This document shows positions 38,201 through 47,800 of a stretch of 64,000 bases of DNA, in pieces (the stretch's first letter is position 1; every line of letters begins with the position of its first letter). Where the stretch lies: contig NBMI01000025.1 of NCBI GenBank assembly GCA_002085445.1, positions 1 to 64,000 of the forward strand, written 5' to 3'. The notes below the pieces were generated by a model that did not search any database, was not told where the DNA came from, and saw nothing but the letters and a program-made list of their open reading frames with translations. The DNA comes from Candidatus Parabeggiatoa sp. nov. 2 (GTDB lineage: Bacteria; Pseudomonadota; Gammaproteobacteria; Beggiatoales; Beggiatoaceae). The translations under genes and the position numbers were made by a program.

Positions 38201-41200
38201 CGTAGAGATTGCGCCACCCTTTGTGAGCGTTCGCCAACATAATCCACGAGCATATGCATTAAGGCCGGCACGGTATTCCAGACGGTCACTTGGTGTTGGC
38301 TCATCAGAGCCAGCCAATGCGCGGGTTCTCTTGTCGCGTGAGCGTCTGGTATGATGATTGTACCACCGGCGGCCAACAGGCCGAAAATATCGTAGACGGA
38401 CAGATCAAAACTCAACGCGGATAAAGCGAGAACACGATCTTGATAACCCACACCAAAACGCTGATTGATATCAGTAATCGTATTCACCGCACCACGATGA
38501 TCAATCATCACCCCCTTGGGTTGACCGGTGGAACCTGAAGTGAAAATCACATAAGCTAAGTCCTTTGGTTTCTGAATTATCTCCAACGAACTATTCTCTA
38601 TCTCTGAAAAATCGTCATTATCCAGACACAATCGCTGAATGCTATTAGGCCACGCCAACTGTTGATTCAATTGAGATTGGGTCAAAACAAGTTTAACTTC
38701 TCCTTGTTCAAAAAGATACCATTGGCGTTCCTTGGGCCATTCTGGATCAATGGGTAAATAAGCCGCACCCGACATCAGCACACCCAAGACGGCGACGACT
38801 TGTTCCCACCCCTTTTCCATCACGATGGCAACCAACGTATTCGGAGACGCGCCCAATTGCCGCAACTTGAAACCCACTTGGTTGGCTAATTGCGATAATT
38901 CCAAATAGGTCAAATTGCGTTGTGGTGAAATCACCGCATATTCATGTCCGCGAGTGGGCAATTGGGCGATGAACAAAGTGTGTAACATTTCATCAGAAAT
39001 CGGTGCCTCGGTCGCATTGACAGACGCTCGTTGCGAAAGCTGGGGCGGGGGTATCAAGAATTGAGTCGTGGTCGCCTGCCATGCTGAGTCTGATTTCGCC
39101 AATTCGCGCAGAAAACGACAGTAGGCTTCAAACATATCATCCAGAAGACCGGCCGGGAACAACGCCTCTACAGCATCCCAGTTGAAAACTAATTGGCCTT
39201 CCTTCTCAGAGACTTGATGGTCTAACCATACTTGGGGGGTTTGAGTGATGCTGTAGACAACTTCTCCGAACGGCTTTAAGGATACCTCTTGTTCAAAGTT
39301 TAACGTTAACGTACTTGTAAAAACGATGGGCATCGTCGCCTTTTGAAAGTCGCCCTGTTGGCGAGCTAATTCTCGTTGCACACGCACCCCACTCACATAG
39401 CGATGTTCCAAATCTTCCCATAACTGTTGTTGGATACGCCTCGCACGAGCCGTAAAGGTGTCGGGTTTGGAATTATCTACGGCTACCAGTAGCAATGAGG
39501 TAAAATCTCCAACAATATCATTAACTTGTGGATGAATGGGCAACCGATTAAACAGCGTTAAATTGAGGGTCAATCGGGGTTGTTTACTCCAGAGGGTTAA
39601 AATATCTGCAAAAGCAGCCAGCAACACACCAGAAGGACTCAGTCCCGCTTGGCTGGCCCGTTGTTTTAATGGTTGCCAATGGTCTGAATCAAGTTGGGCA
39701 CTGCGACGTTGGAACTGGGGCTGGGTGATGGTAGCCGGATTCTGAGCTAAGGGCAGTTGTGGGGCCGGTGGCAGGGTATCTAGGCGGTTCAACCAATAGG
39801 CGAGAAAACGTTGATAGCCTTCGGTTTTTTGCCAGGCTTGTTCGGCCAGCACATAGTCCCGAAATGACAAGGTTAATGGTGTCAATTGCCGGTCTGGATT
39901 TTGGTACAGTTGCAACCACTCTTTGGCAATAATTTGCAGACCCCAAGCATCAGCAATCAAGGCATCAGAGCTTAAATGAAGCCGAATACGTTGTTTGTCT
40001 AGGCGCGTGGCCCGAATATCAAATAAGGGCCATTGGTCCGCCGGTAGGACTTGATGGGACATCTGCTGGCGAATGGCTTCAAGTTCAGTCGTGACGATGT
40101 CAGGTGTTTGCCCGCACAAATCCATGACGGTAATTTGATAGGGTGGTACCTGTTCAAGAATCTGTTGTTGACCGGTGGGTAATACCACCATCCGTAACAT
40201 CTCATGACGTTCTATTAAAATTTGCCAAGCGCGGTTTAATCGTTTCAAGTCTAAACCATCACAGTCCAATTCCACGTAACCATGCGTAGCAACATTGCCC
40301 AATTCAAAGGTGCCATTGCGGCCCAGCCAGTAGGCTTGTTGAATATCCGTGAGCGGAAAAGGCTGATAACGCTGTTCGGGTGTGGGCACGATGGTTGGTA
40401 GAGAAACGATCATAGTGCCCACCGACTGTTTTCTCCGAAAAGTCACAATCTGATTGCTTAATTCTGCTATCGTCGGTGATTCAAACAGCAAGCGTAGCGG
40501 TAATTCAACCGCAAAGGTGTCACGTAGCCGGGACATGACTTGGGTGGCGAGCAGAGAATGGCCGCCAATTTCAAAAAAATTGTCATGGACACCGACTCGT
40601 TCAATGCCCAACAGGTCAGCCCAAATGCCCGCTAACAATTCCTCCTCTGGTGTCCGAGGTGCAACAAAGGTATTTTCTGATAACTGAAATTGGTGGGTTT
40701 CGCTACGTTCTACCCACCCTACGAGTGTTCGGCGGTCTATCTTACCGTTGGGCGTGAGTGGCAGGGTTTCTTTTGTTACAAAAACAGAGGGTATCATGTA
40801 ATCGGGTAGTCGTTCTTTCAAAAAACCACGTAATTCTGTATTTTCAATGATTTGTCCTAGATGCGGCACGATATAGGCCACTAAACGCTTGTTTGTTTTG
40901 GAGGTTTCATGGACAACCACGGCATTTTCTTGAACTTTGGGATGTTGTCCCAACACGGCTTCGATTTCGTTCAATTCAATCCGAAAACCACGAATTTTTA
41001 CCTGATTATCAATACGGCCTAAGTATTCAATGTTGCCATTTTGTAAATAACGGGCTAAGTCACCCGTTTTGTAAATACGCGCATTTTTGTCATCACTCAA
41101 GAAATTAGGAATGAATTTTTCGGCCGTCAATTCCGGGCGATTTAGGTAACAGCGAGCTAAGCCGGCACCGCCGATGTGTAATTCACCCTGTACACCGATG

Positions 41201-43791
41201 GGAGTGGGTTGTAAATACTTGTCTAAAATAAATATTTTGGTATTGGCAATGGGGCAACCTATGGTTGGAGAATCATTACTCCTTACTAAGATAAAGGTTG
41301 AATAAGTCGTATCTTCAGAGGGACCATACAAGTTGAAGACTTGCCGTATCGTATCGATTTGATAGATTTGTTGTACCAATTGATGGGAAAGCGGTTCACC
41401 AGCAAGGTTGACAACTTCTACTGAAGTTGGGAGGCCATTTATTTTGACTAATTCACTTATAGCGGACGGTACAGTATTAATCAAAGTGACACCCACTTCG
41501 TCAGACAAAGCGGGTAAAGAAAGTGCATTTTCAACTAAAATGACTTTGCCACCCCAACTCAATGGTACAAAAAGTTCAAAAACCGACAAGTCGAAACTAA
41601 GAGACGTTGAGGCGAGAACCCCAGCCAACTGTTTAGGTGTAAAGTTTGTTTTTGACCAAAACAATAAAGTCACCGTACTATAATGCTCAATGGCTACACC
41701 TTTGGGTTTCCCGGTTGAACCCGACGTATAAATAACATAAGCCAAGTTCAAAGACGATACCTCACTCCTTGGATTGTCCGAACTCAACTGTGAAAACCTA
41801 TTATCCTCTGTATCCAAGTAAACTACCTGCGCTTGATGGGATGGCAACTTATCAACTAAGCTTGATTGGCTCAACAGCACCTTTACTTTTGCATCCTCTA
41901 ACATAAACGCTAAACGCGCCATTGGATAAGCGGGATCTAATGGCAGATAAGCTCCCCCAGCTTTGAGAATCCCCAATAATCCTATCACCATTTCAACGGA
42001 ACGTTCCACGCAGATACCAACCAGCACTTCGGGTTTGACACCAAGGGTTTGTAAGTGGTGGGCCAGTTGATTCGCTTTGGTGTTTAATGCTTGGTAAGTC
42101 AGTTGTTGATCTTCAAACACCACCGCGATAGCCTCTGGAGTTCGTTCCACTTGGGCCTCAAACAACTGATGAAGACATTGATCTTGAGGGTAGGCTACAG
42201 CCGTATTGTTCCATTCTACCAGTAGTTGATGTTTCTCTTTTTCTGTTAAAAGAGATAATTCTGCGACAGATTGCGCTGGATTGGTAACTAGACTCGCGAG
42301 CAGGGTTTTAAAATGGCCGACCAAACGAGTGATGGTGTCCGCATTAAAGAGATCAGTGTTGTATTCAAAGCGGCCACTGATCCCATGCGCGGTTTCTGTC
42401 ATGGAGAGCGTCAGATCAAACTTGGCAGTGACGTGTTCTGTTGCAAACGGACTTATACTCAGATTCGCTAATGCCAAGTTTTCCGTCGGGGTATTCTGGA
42501 GAACAAACACCACTTGGAACAGCGGCGTATGACTGAGGTTGCGTTCTGGCTGTAAAACGTCCACCAGTTGTTCAAACGGTACTTCTTGGTGGGCATAAGC
42601 CTCTAGGCAAACTTGTCTGACGTGGGCGAGTAAGTCGAGAAAGCTTGGGTTTCCGGAGCGATTGAGGCGTAACACGAGGGTATTGACAAAGAAACCAATC
42701 AGGGATTCGGTTTTGCGGTTATTGCGGCCGGCAATGGGGGAACCCACCACAATGTCATCACTACCGCTGTAACGTCTCAGTAACGTGACAAAGGCCGTCA
42801 ACAGGGTCATAAATAAAGTCGCGTCGGCTTGTTGGCTGAGTTGGTTCAGTGCGTTTGACAATTCGTGATTGATTTCAAAGGCTTGAATGCGGCCTTGGAA
42901 TCGCTGAATGGGTGGACGTGGATGATCAGTGGGCAGTTCTAGCAGCGCCGGCACATCGGTTAACTGTTGTTGCCAGTAGTTGAGTTGTTTTTGAAGTACT
43001 TCGCCGCTTAACCATTGCCGTTGCCAATATGCAAAGTCAGCATATTGGATAGGTAACGGGGCCAAAGGGGAGGGCCGGCCTTGAGAAAAGGCCTCATAAA
43101 GGCGGGTAAATTCTCGGATAAATAGGCCGAGCGACCAACCATCAGAGATGATATGGTGCATGGTAACACCAATAATGTGTTCCTGTGGGCCTAACTGCCA
43201 TAGTGTGGTTCGGAGTAACGGGCCTTTGGTGAGATCAAAGGGACGTTGTGCGTCTTCACTGGTTAACTGCTGCACCTCACTGGTTTTTTTATCAGACGAG
43301 ATCAGTTGCAAATCGACCACCGAACAGCTGAAACTGTCAGCCGCACTGGGATGAATCAGTTGCACTGGCGTTTCGTTGTGCATTTGAAAAGTCGTGCGGA
43401 GGGTTTCGTGGCGTTGCACGATTTCGAGTAGGCTTTTTTGTAGGGCCGTGAAGTGTAATGGGCCCACCAGACGCAAGGCCGAAGCCATATTGTAGGTGGC
43501 ACTGCCGCTGCCCTCTAGTTGATCTAAGAACCATAGCCGTTGTTGGGCAAAGGAAAGGGGTAAATTGTCGGCCCGTGAGATAGGCTCAATAGGGGGCTGC
43601 GTCGCTTCGGAGTCCTCAAGCTGAGCGTCGGATAAAAATGTCAGAATTTCGGCTTTGCGTTCGACTAACTCGGCACGTAGAGTGGGAGTTAGGGCCCCTT
43701 TGGGGGCTTTATAGCGGAGTTGGTTATCCTCAATCCAGAGTTTTATGTTGAGGTTATTTAATTTGGATAGAAATTTTTTAATGGGTTTCAT
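35275..43791 (-). CDS. NRPS, two modules: TubC-C-A(Ala)-PCP-Cy-A(Cys)[Ox]-PCP-R
   Basis: Residues 1-55: TubC-type docking domain (LNIKLWIEDNQLRYKAPKGA). Module 1: C (HHIISDGWS, about 214), A (YTSGSTGKPKG, about 689; code read by eye D-L-F-N-N-A-L-T-Y-K, alanine-type), PCP (GGHSLLATQ, about 1077). Module 2: cyclisation domain (SSDALIADAWGLQI, about 1275, DxxxxDxxG where the classic motif ends in S), A (code D-L-Y-N-L-S-L-I-W-K, cysteine), with a SagB/McbC-like FMN oxidase (RYPSAGNLYPVQTYL, about 2137) inserted between the A9 and A10 regions, then PCP (KGGDSLLAIQ, about 2394). End: thioester reductase (FLTGATGFLGTYLL, about 2474; YAQSK). It should add Ala and Cys, close Cys to thiazoline, oxidise it to thiazole and release an aldehyde or alcohol. 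The docking domain means it takes its substrate from the NRPS upstream. The first A-PCP linker contains GWVERSETHQ, a translated repeat. Confidence 0.92.
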   Translation of the reverse strand: MKPIKKFLSKLNNLNIKLWIEDNQLRYKAPKGALTPTLRAELVERKAEILTFLSDAQLEDSEATQPPIEPISRADNLPLSFAQQRLWFLDQLEGSGSATYNMASALRLVGPLHFTALQKSLLEIVQRHETLRTTFQMHNETPVQLIHPSAADSFSCSVVDLQLISSDKKTSEVQQLTSEDAQRPFDLTKGPLLRTTLWQLGPQEHIIGVTMHHIISDGWSLGLFIREFTRLYEAFSQGRPSPLAPLPIQYADFAYWQRQWLSGEVLQKQLNYWQQQLTDVPALLELPTDHPRPPIQRFQGRIQAFEINHELSNALNQLSQQADATLFMTLLTAFVTLLRRYSGSDDIVVGSPIAGRNNRKTESLIGFFVNTLVLRLNRSGNPSFLDLLAHVRQVCLEAYAHQEVPFEQLVDVLQPERNLSHTPLFQVVFVLQNTPTENLALANLSISPFATEHVTAKFDLTLSMTETAHGISGRFEYNTDLFNADTITRLVGHFKTLLASLVTNPAQSVAELSLLTEKEKHQLLVEWNNTAVAYPQDQCLHQLFEAQVERTPEAIAVVFEDQQLTYQALNTKANQLAHHLQTLGVKPEVLVGICVERSVEMVIGLLGILKAGGAYLPLDPAYPMARLAFMLEDAKVKVLLSQSSLVDKLPSHQAQVVYLDTEDNRFSQLSSDNPRSEVSSLNLAYVIYTSGSTGKPKGVAIEHYSTVTLLFWSKTNFTPKQLAGVLASTSLSFDLSVFELFVPLSWGGKVILVENALSLPALSDEVGVTLINTVPSAISELVKINGLPTSVEVVNLAGEPLSHQLVQQIYQIDTIRQVFNLYGPSEDTTYSTFILVRSNDSPTIGCPIANTKIFILDKYLQPTPIGVQGELHIGGAGLARCYLNRPELTAEKFIPNFLSDDKNARIYKTGDLARYLQNGNIEYLGRIDNQVKIRGFRIELNEIEAVLGQHPKVQENAVVVHETSKTNKRLVAYIVPHLGQIIENTELRGFLKERLPDYMIPSVFVTKETLPLTPNGKIDRRTLVGWVERSETHQFQLSENTFVAPRTPEEELLAGIWADLLGIERVGVHDNFFEIGGHSLLATQVMSRLRDTFAVELPLRLLFESPTIAELSNQIVTFRRKQSVGTMIVSLPTIVPTPEQRYQPFPLTDIQQAYWLGRNGTFELGNVATHGYVELDCDGLDLKRLNRAWQILIERHEMLRMVVLPTGQQQILEQVPPYQITVMDLCGQTPDIVTTELEAIRQQMSHQVLPADQWPLFDIRATRLDKQRIRLHLSSDALIADAWGLQIIAKEWLQLYQNPDRQLTPLTLSFRDYVLAEQAWQKTEGYQRFLAYWLNRLDTLPPAPQLPLAQNPATITQPQFQRRSAQLDSDHWQPLKQRASQAGLSPSGVLLAAFADILTLWSKQPRLTLNLTLFNRLPIHPQVNDIVGDFTSLLLVAVDNSKPDTFTARARRIQQQLWEDLEHRYVSGVRVQRELARQQGDFQKATMPIVFTSTLTLNFEQEVSLKPFGEVVYSITQTPQVWLDHQVSEKEGQLVFNWDAVEALFPAGLLDDMFEAYCRFLRELAKSDSAWQATTTQFLIPPPQLSQRASVNATEAPISDEMLHTLFIAQLPTRGHEYAVISPQRNLTYLELSQLANQVGFKLRQLGASPNTLVAIVMEKGWEQVVAVLGVLMSGAAYLPIDPEWPKERQWYLFEQGEVKLVLTQSQLNQQLAWPNSIQRLCLDNDDFSEIENSSLEIIQKPKDLAYVIFTSGSTGQPKGVMIDHRGAVNTITDINQRFGVGYQDRVLALSALSFDLSVYDIFGLLAAGGTIIIPDAHATREPAHWLALMSQHQVTVWNTVPALMHMLVDYVGERSQRVAQSLRLTLMSGDWIPLNLPQRIKSLRPNAQVISLGGATEASIWSISYPIETVEPTWKSIPYGKPLTNQTFHVFNELLVPCPVWVPGQLYIGGISFVIHPHTQERLYKTGDLGRYLPDGNIEFLGRLDNQVKIRGYRIELGEIETALQQHRAIKDAVVNVVGDSRQNQQLVAYLVPHQSQEEDYAPDETKDVILDPVERLEFKLKQPGLRQPLSEQTSIPLFQPEFDETLTQTYLERQSYRQFVVEPISFQQLSLLLSSLLQMKVAGAPLPKYRYPSAGNLYPVQTYLSVKPNRVAGLEGGIYYYHPAEHRLVLLHAGDGIGENAYGEYGGFNQRIFEPSAFSLFLIGQLNAITPLYGDWARDFCLLEAGYMSQLLMEMAPKHQIGLCPIGNLDFETNRALFCLEDSQILLHSFLGGKIVPAQTQQWLHAAHQSVSITESLQHYLEQKLPAYMIPSTYIRLDALPLTANGKVDRNALPVPEHHTLSKELNLSTATFVAPRTSEEKLLASIWSEILGLKKVGIHDDFFEKGGDSLLAIQLLSRIRETWSVELPLRYLFESPTVAGIVQVIDDLLIRQEERVATKPLIDLNAEAVLESTIQLPTVSAQVPATKPQSIFLTGATGFLGTYLLYELLVQTTADIYCLVRSSSTSEGQKRLEDKLNAYSLWNEAFRSRIIPIIGDFSKPLLGIPEPQFRHLANQIETIYHNGAWVNHIYPYSALKKANVLGTQEVLKLATQIRAKPVHFISTIAVLFSARETEFNTLMESDHLEGNQLIESGYAQSKWVAENLVSQARNRGLPVCIYRPAIISGHSQTGISNTSDFFSLVIKGCIQLGKVPIMEEQEGGNMVPVDYVSRAIIHLSQQPELLGKTFHLANTHRTRWNALSNWVCSLGYSLEPIAYDKWRTELSHQKENALYPLLSMLSRERFSDERQEARKGVQIDCQNTLKGLAGTEIACPSVDSKLLALYFSNFWSSGFLDALH
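40684..40732 (-). repeat. GWVERSETH-coding repeat inside NRPS A-PCP linker
   Basis: GGTGGGTTTCGCTACGTTC followed by TACCCACCCTACG is read on the minus strand as VGWVERSETHQ between the A10 motif NGKIDRRTL and the PCP domain (NTFVAPRTPEEELL). The inverted GTGGGT/ACCCAC ends and the translated phrase are, from memory, typical of a dispersed bacterial repeat. Confidence 0.7.
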
Positions 43792-43819
43792 AGTGTGTTT
43801 TATGCTGATAGTACAACGG

Positions 43820-44575
43820 ATTAAAGTAAGTACAACGAATTACGCGGCTAAACGAATTAAAGTAAGTTAAGTACAACGAATTACGCGAGTTAAGTACAAC
43901 GAATTACGCGAGTTAAGTACAACGAATTACGCGACTTAAGTACAACGAATTACGCGGATAAACGAATTAAAGTACAACGAATTACGCGACTTAAGTACAA
44001 CGAATTACGCGGATAAACGAATTAATTAATGTAAGTACAAGCAATTAATGTAAGTACAAGCAATTACGCAAAGTACAACTAATTAGGCAAAGTACAACTA
44101 ATTACGCGAAGTACAACGAATTACGCGGATAAACGAATTAATGTAAGTACAACCAATTACGCAAAGTACAACGAATTACGCGGATAAACGAATTAATAAT
44201 GTAAGTACAATGGATTACGGGCCGATAAACGGATTAAAGTAAGTTAAGTACAACGAAACTTCGTATTGGTACGCCTATCACGCGGATAAACGATAGTACA
44301 ACGGATTACGGGCCGATAAACGGATTACGCGTATTCAATGAGTTATCAAGGCTCGTTGAGCCTTATTCGTTTATCCGCGTAATTAGTTGTACTTACTAAT
44401 TTGTACTAATTCGTTTATCCGCGTAATTCGTTGTACTAATTAGTTAGTTGTACTAATTCGTTTATCCGCGTAATTCGTTGTACTAATTAGTTAGTTGTAC
44501 TAATAATTAGTTGTACTAATTCGTTTATCCGCGTAATAGGCGTTTCGCCACGGCGTTTCGTTGTACTTAATATTC
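43820..44575. repeat. 750-bp array of GTACAACGAATTACGCG units with an orientation switch
   Basis: The region between the two NRPS genes is filled with units of the form AGTACAACGAATTACGCG, often followed by GATAAACGAATTA. From 43820 to about 44330 they run in one direction. At about 44335-44370 (a short CAATGAGTTATCAAGGCTCG segment with GGCTCGTTGAGCC, a small hairpin) they switch to the reverse complement, CGCGTAATTNGTTGTACT, up to 44575. The array is thus a giant, imperfect inverted repeat of roughly 20 units. No gene is present. Transcription of both NRPS genes as one message would have to cross it. Confidence 0.9.
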
Positions 44576-44624
44576 AATGAGTTATAAAAAACTGATAAGT
44601 ACTGAAGCACAAATAAAGAGGTAT

Positions 44625-44800
44625 TTTACCACAAAGGGCACCGCGTAGGGGCAATCCCTTGTGGTTGCCCGGACGCATTTCTATTTTCTCGCTAGAGCCA
44701 ACATATTCAACCCCTTCAGGGTTGGCGTGGGGACACCATTTTTCCCCAGGTTCCACCTGGGGCTATTCATATTCAACCCCTTCAGGGTTGGGATCGTTAG
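44625..44800. repeat. GTAGGGGCAATCC and CAACCCC/CCCCAGG repeats
   Basis: 44645-44672 carries GTAGGGGCAATCCCTTGTGG. 44705-44790 has two TATTCAACCCCTTCAGGG-GTTG modules with a CCCCAGGTTCCACCTGGGG hairpin between them, matching the block at 22.8-23.2 kb. Confidence 0.75.
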
Positions 44801-44826
44801 TTCTAGTCAAGCCGGAAAATAGAGTA

Positions 44827-47800
44827 TCATAATACGCCTTCTTCTTCGTCATCTGGTTGTTCGTTGGCGGTGTCATGAGCAGAAGCGCGTAGACTCTGCG
44901 CGACGCCGATATCATCGATACACTCAGTTAAGCCAGCCACCGTCGGGTATTTAAATAAGTTAATTAAAGGCAATTTGATGGAAAAGGCTTCGTGTATTCG
45001 TGAGACAACTTGGGTGGCGAGTAAAGAGTGGCCGCCCAATTCAAAGAAATTATCAAAGATGCCGACTTGTTCAATGCCCAAAACCTCGGCCCAAATCCCA
45101 GCCAACCGTTCTTCGTCTGGAGTGCGTGGCGCAACAAAGCTTTCTTCTGATAACTGATAACTGTGAACTGATAACTGAAGCGCACGGCGATCTATCTTAC
45201 CATTGGGTGTCAAGGGCATGGCTTCCAATGGTATGAAAGCCGAGGGTATCATGTAGTCGGGCAGTTGTTCTTTGAGAAAGTGGCGTAATTCACTTGGCTC
45301 AATAATGGATCTTGGGTTTGGCACCAAATAGGCGACTAAACGCTTTTCGTGAGACGGTTTTTCATAGACAATGACCACGTTCTCTCGCACCGCTGTGTGT
45401 TGGCCTAGGGTGGCTTCAATCTCTCCTAACTCAATGCGAAAACCACGCAACTTGATCTGAAAATCTTTGCGACCAACAACTTCAACACTGCCATCAGGCA
45501 ATAAACGCCCCATATCACCTGTGCGATATACGCGCTGGTTTCCTCCCTCTGGTGCTGGGAAAAATACCGCTTGCGTGAGTTCTGGTTGTCGCCAATAACC
45601 TAGCGCAACATAAGGACTTTTAATGGCGATTTCGCCATAAATCTCTGTTTCGATACCCGCGTCATCAAGCAATAAAAGTTCAGTTTCTTCAATAGGATAG
45701 CCTACTGATACCGCTTGGCGCGTCACTTCTGTTTGTTTGTTGATGAAATACTGAAGGTTGAACGTTGATTCTGTTGAACCTAAGGCATTGACAAAAAGGC
45801 ACTCGGTAGAGTAGTGTTTTTTATACTGGTCAACATCGCCTTGATAAACTGGTTCACCTCCTAAAACGATTACCCGAATCGATGGGAACGTTTCCTCCTC
45901 ATTGAGTGTGCTGATCCAGTGCCGATAAACAGTTGGCGTGGAATGATAGATAGTGATATTTTCTTGGATTAACCATGAGGAAAAATTGGCTAAAGTTTCT
46001 TCTTTGAGATTAACCGGACACAGAGTAGCACCATTTAATAGCGCACTAAAAATGTCCACAACCGCTGCATCAAAACTGTAAGATGAAAGTAATGTGAGCT
46101 TATCATCGGCCGTGATATGCAGATTATTGGTATAAGTTCTGATGAAGTGCAACACATTACGATGGTTTTGTATGATCCCTTTTGGTTGTCCGGTGGAACC
46201 AGAGGTATAAAGTAGGTAGGCTACTGTGTCCGGCGAGACAGTTGACTGCAACAAGTTATCTTTGGATACCACTAATTCTTTATCATCAATATTAATGAGC
46301 AAAAGGTTATTATTCGTAAGTGTTTGAGCGAGGCTAATATTTTGTGAGTTAGTTAGAACAACACTTGCCTGTGAATCACGCAAAATGTATGCAAGCCGCT
46401 GGTGGGGGTAATTGGGATCCAGGGGAACATAAGTTTTGCCGGCTTTGAGTGCGCCCAACATGCCAACTATCATGAAGACATCGTGTTCAAACAACAGTGC
46501 TAATCTGGCTTCCTCTTGACACAATCCTAAAAGAATTTGAGCAACCCCATTGGCTTTGTCATTCAATTGACGATAAGTCCAAGCATCGCGCTGGGTTTTA
46601 ACAGCAACATGGTTGGGATATTTTCTAACCTGCTGTTCAAACCGTTCTGTGATGGTTTGTTCACACTTTTGAAATTCAATGAACGGGTTGGTTGGATGAA
46701 CGAGGTTGCCACAGGTGGACAGGTGGCGACGTTCCGTTGCCGTTAAAAGCTGTAACGTAGAAAGTTGCTTTTCTGGGGCCGTGACGATATCTTCCAGTAA
46801 AGTCTGGAAGTGTCCCAACATCCGAGTTATGGTTGCCTGATTAAACAAATCGGTATTGTAATACAGAGTTCCCACGAGTCCTTGAGAACTTTCTAGCCAG
46901 TGGAAATTTAAATCAAACTTGGTTGTTAAGTTATCATTCTCCAAAAGCGTGACGCTTAAGTCTCGGAGGGTGAGAGTGGAAGTTGGGGTATTCTGGAAAA
47001 CCAACATCACTTGGAACAAGGGGTTATGACTCAGGGTTCGATCTGGCTGGAGTTCCTCGACTAATTGTTCAAACGGAATATCTTGGTGGGCATAAGCGTC
47101 TAGGGCAACCTGTCTAACTCGGCTAAGTAATTCGTCAAAACGAGGATTATCTTCAAATTCAAGGCGTAACACAAGGGTGTTGACAAAAAAGCCAATAAGT
47201 GATTCAATTTTACTGTGAGTACGATTAGCGATGGGTGAGCCTATGATAATATCAGCTTGTCCACTGTAGCGAGAGAGTAAAGTGGCAAAGGCCGACAGGA
47301 GAGTCATAAACAGGGTTGTCCCGGTTTGCTGGCTCAAAGTCTTCAATTGTCGTGTGAGCTCTGGTGTGAGTTGCAAGTGTTCAGTGGCCCCTCGAAAACC
47401 TTGAACCGGTGGACGCGGATGATCGGTAGGCAATTCAAGTAGTGCCGGTGCGCCGGCCAGTTGTTTTTTCCAGTAATCAAGTTGTTTTTCAAGGCGTTCC
47501 CCAGCCAACCATTGCCGTTGCCAATGAGCAAAATCGACGTATTGGATAGAGAGGGCCGGCAACGGAGACGGCTTTTGCTGAGAAAAGGCCTGATAAAGTT
47601 GAGATAACTCGTTGATAAATATCCCGATTGACCAACCATCGGAGATGATGTGGTGCATGGTGACCAGTAGGACATGCGAGTTGCTACTTAATTGTAATAG
47701 TGCTATGCGGAATAATGGCCCCCAAGACAAGTCAAAAGGCCGCACCGCCGCTTCGTTCACTAATCGTTGTCGTTCAGTGTGTTGTTGGTTATCAGGTAAC

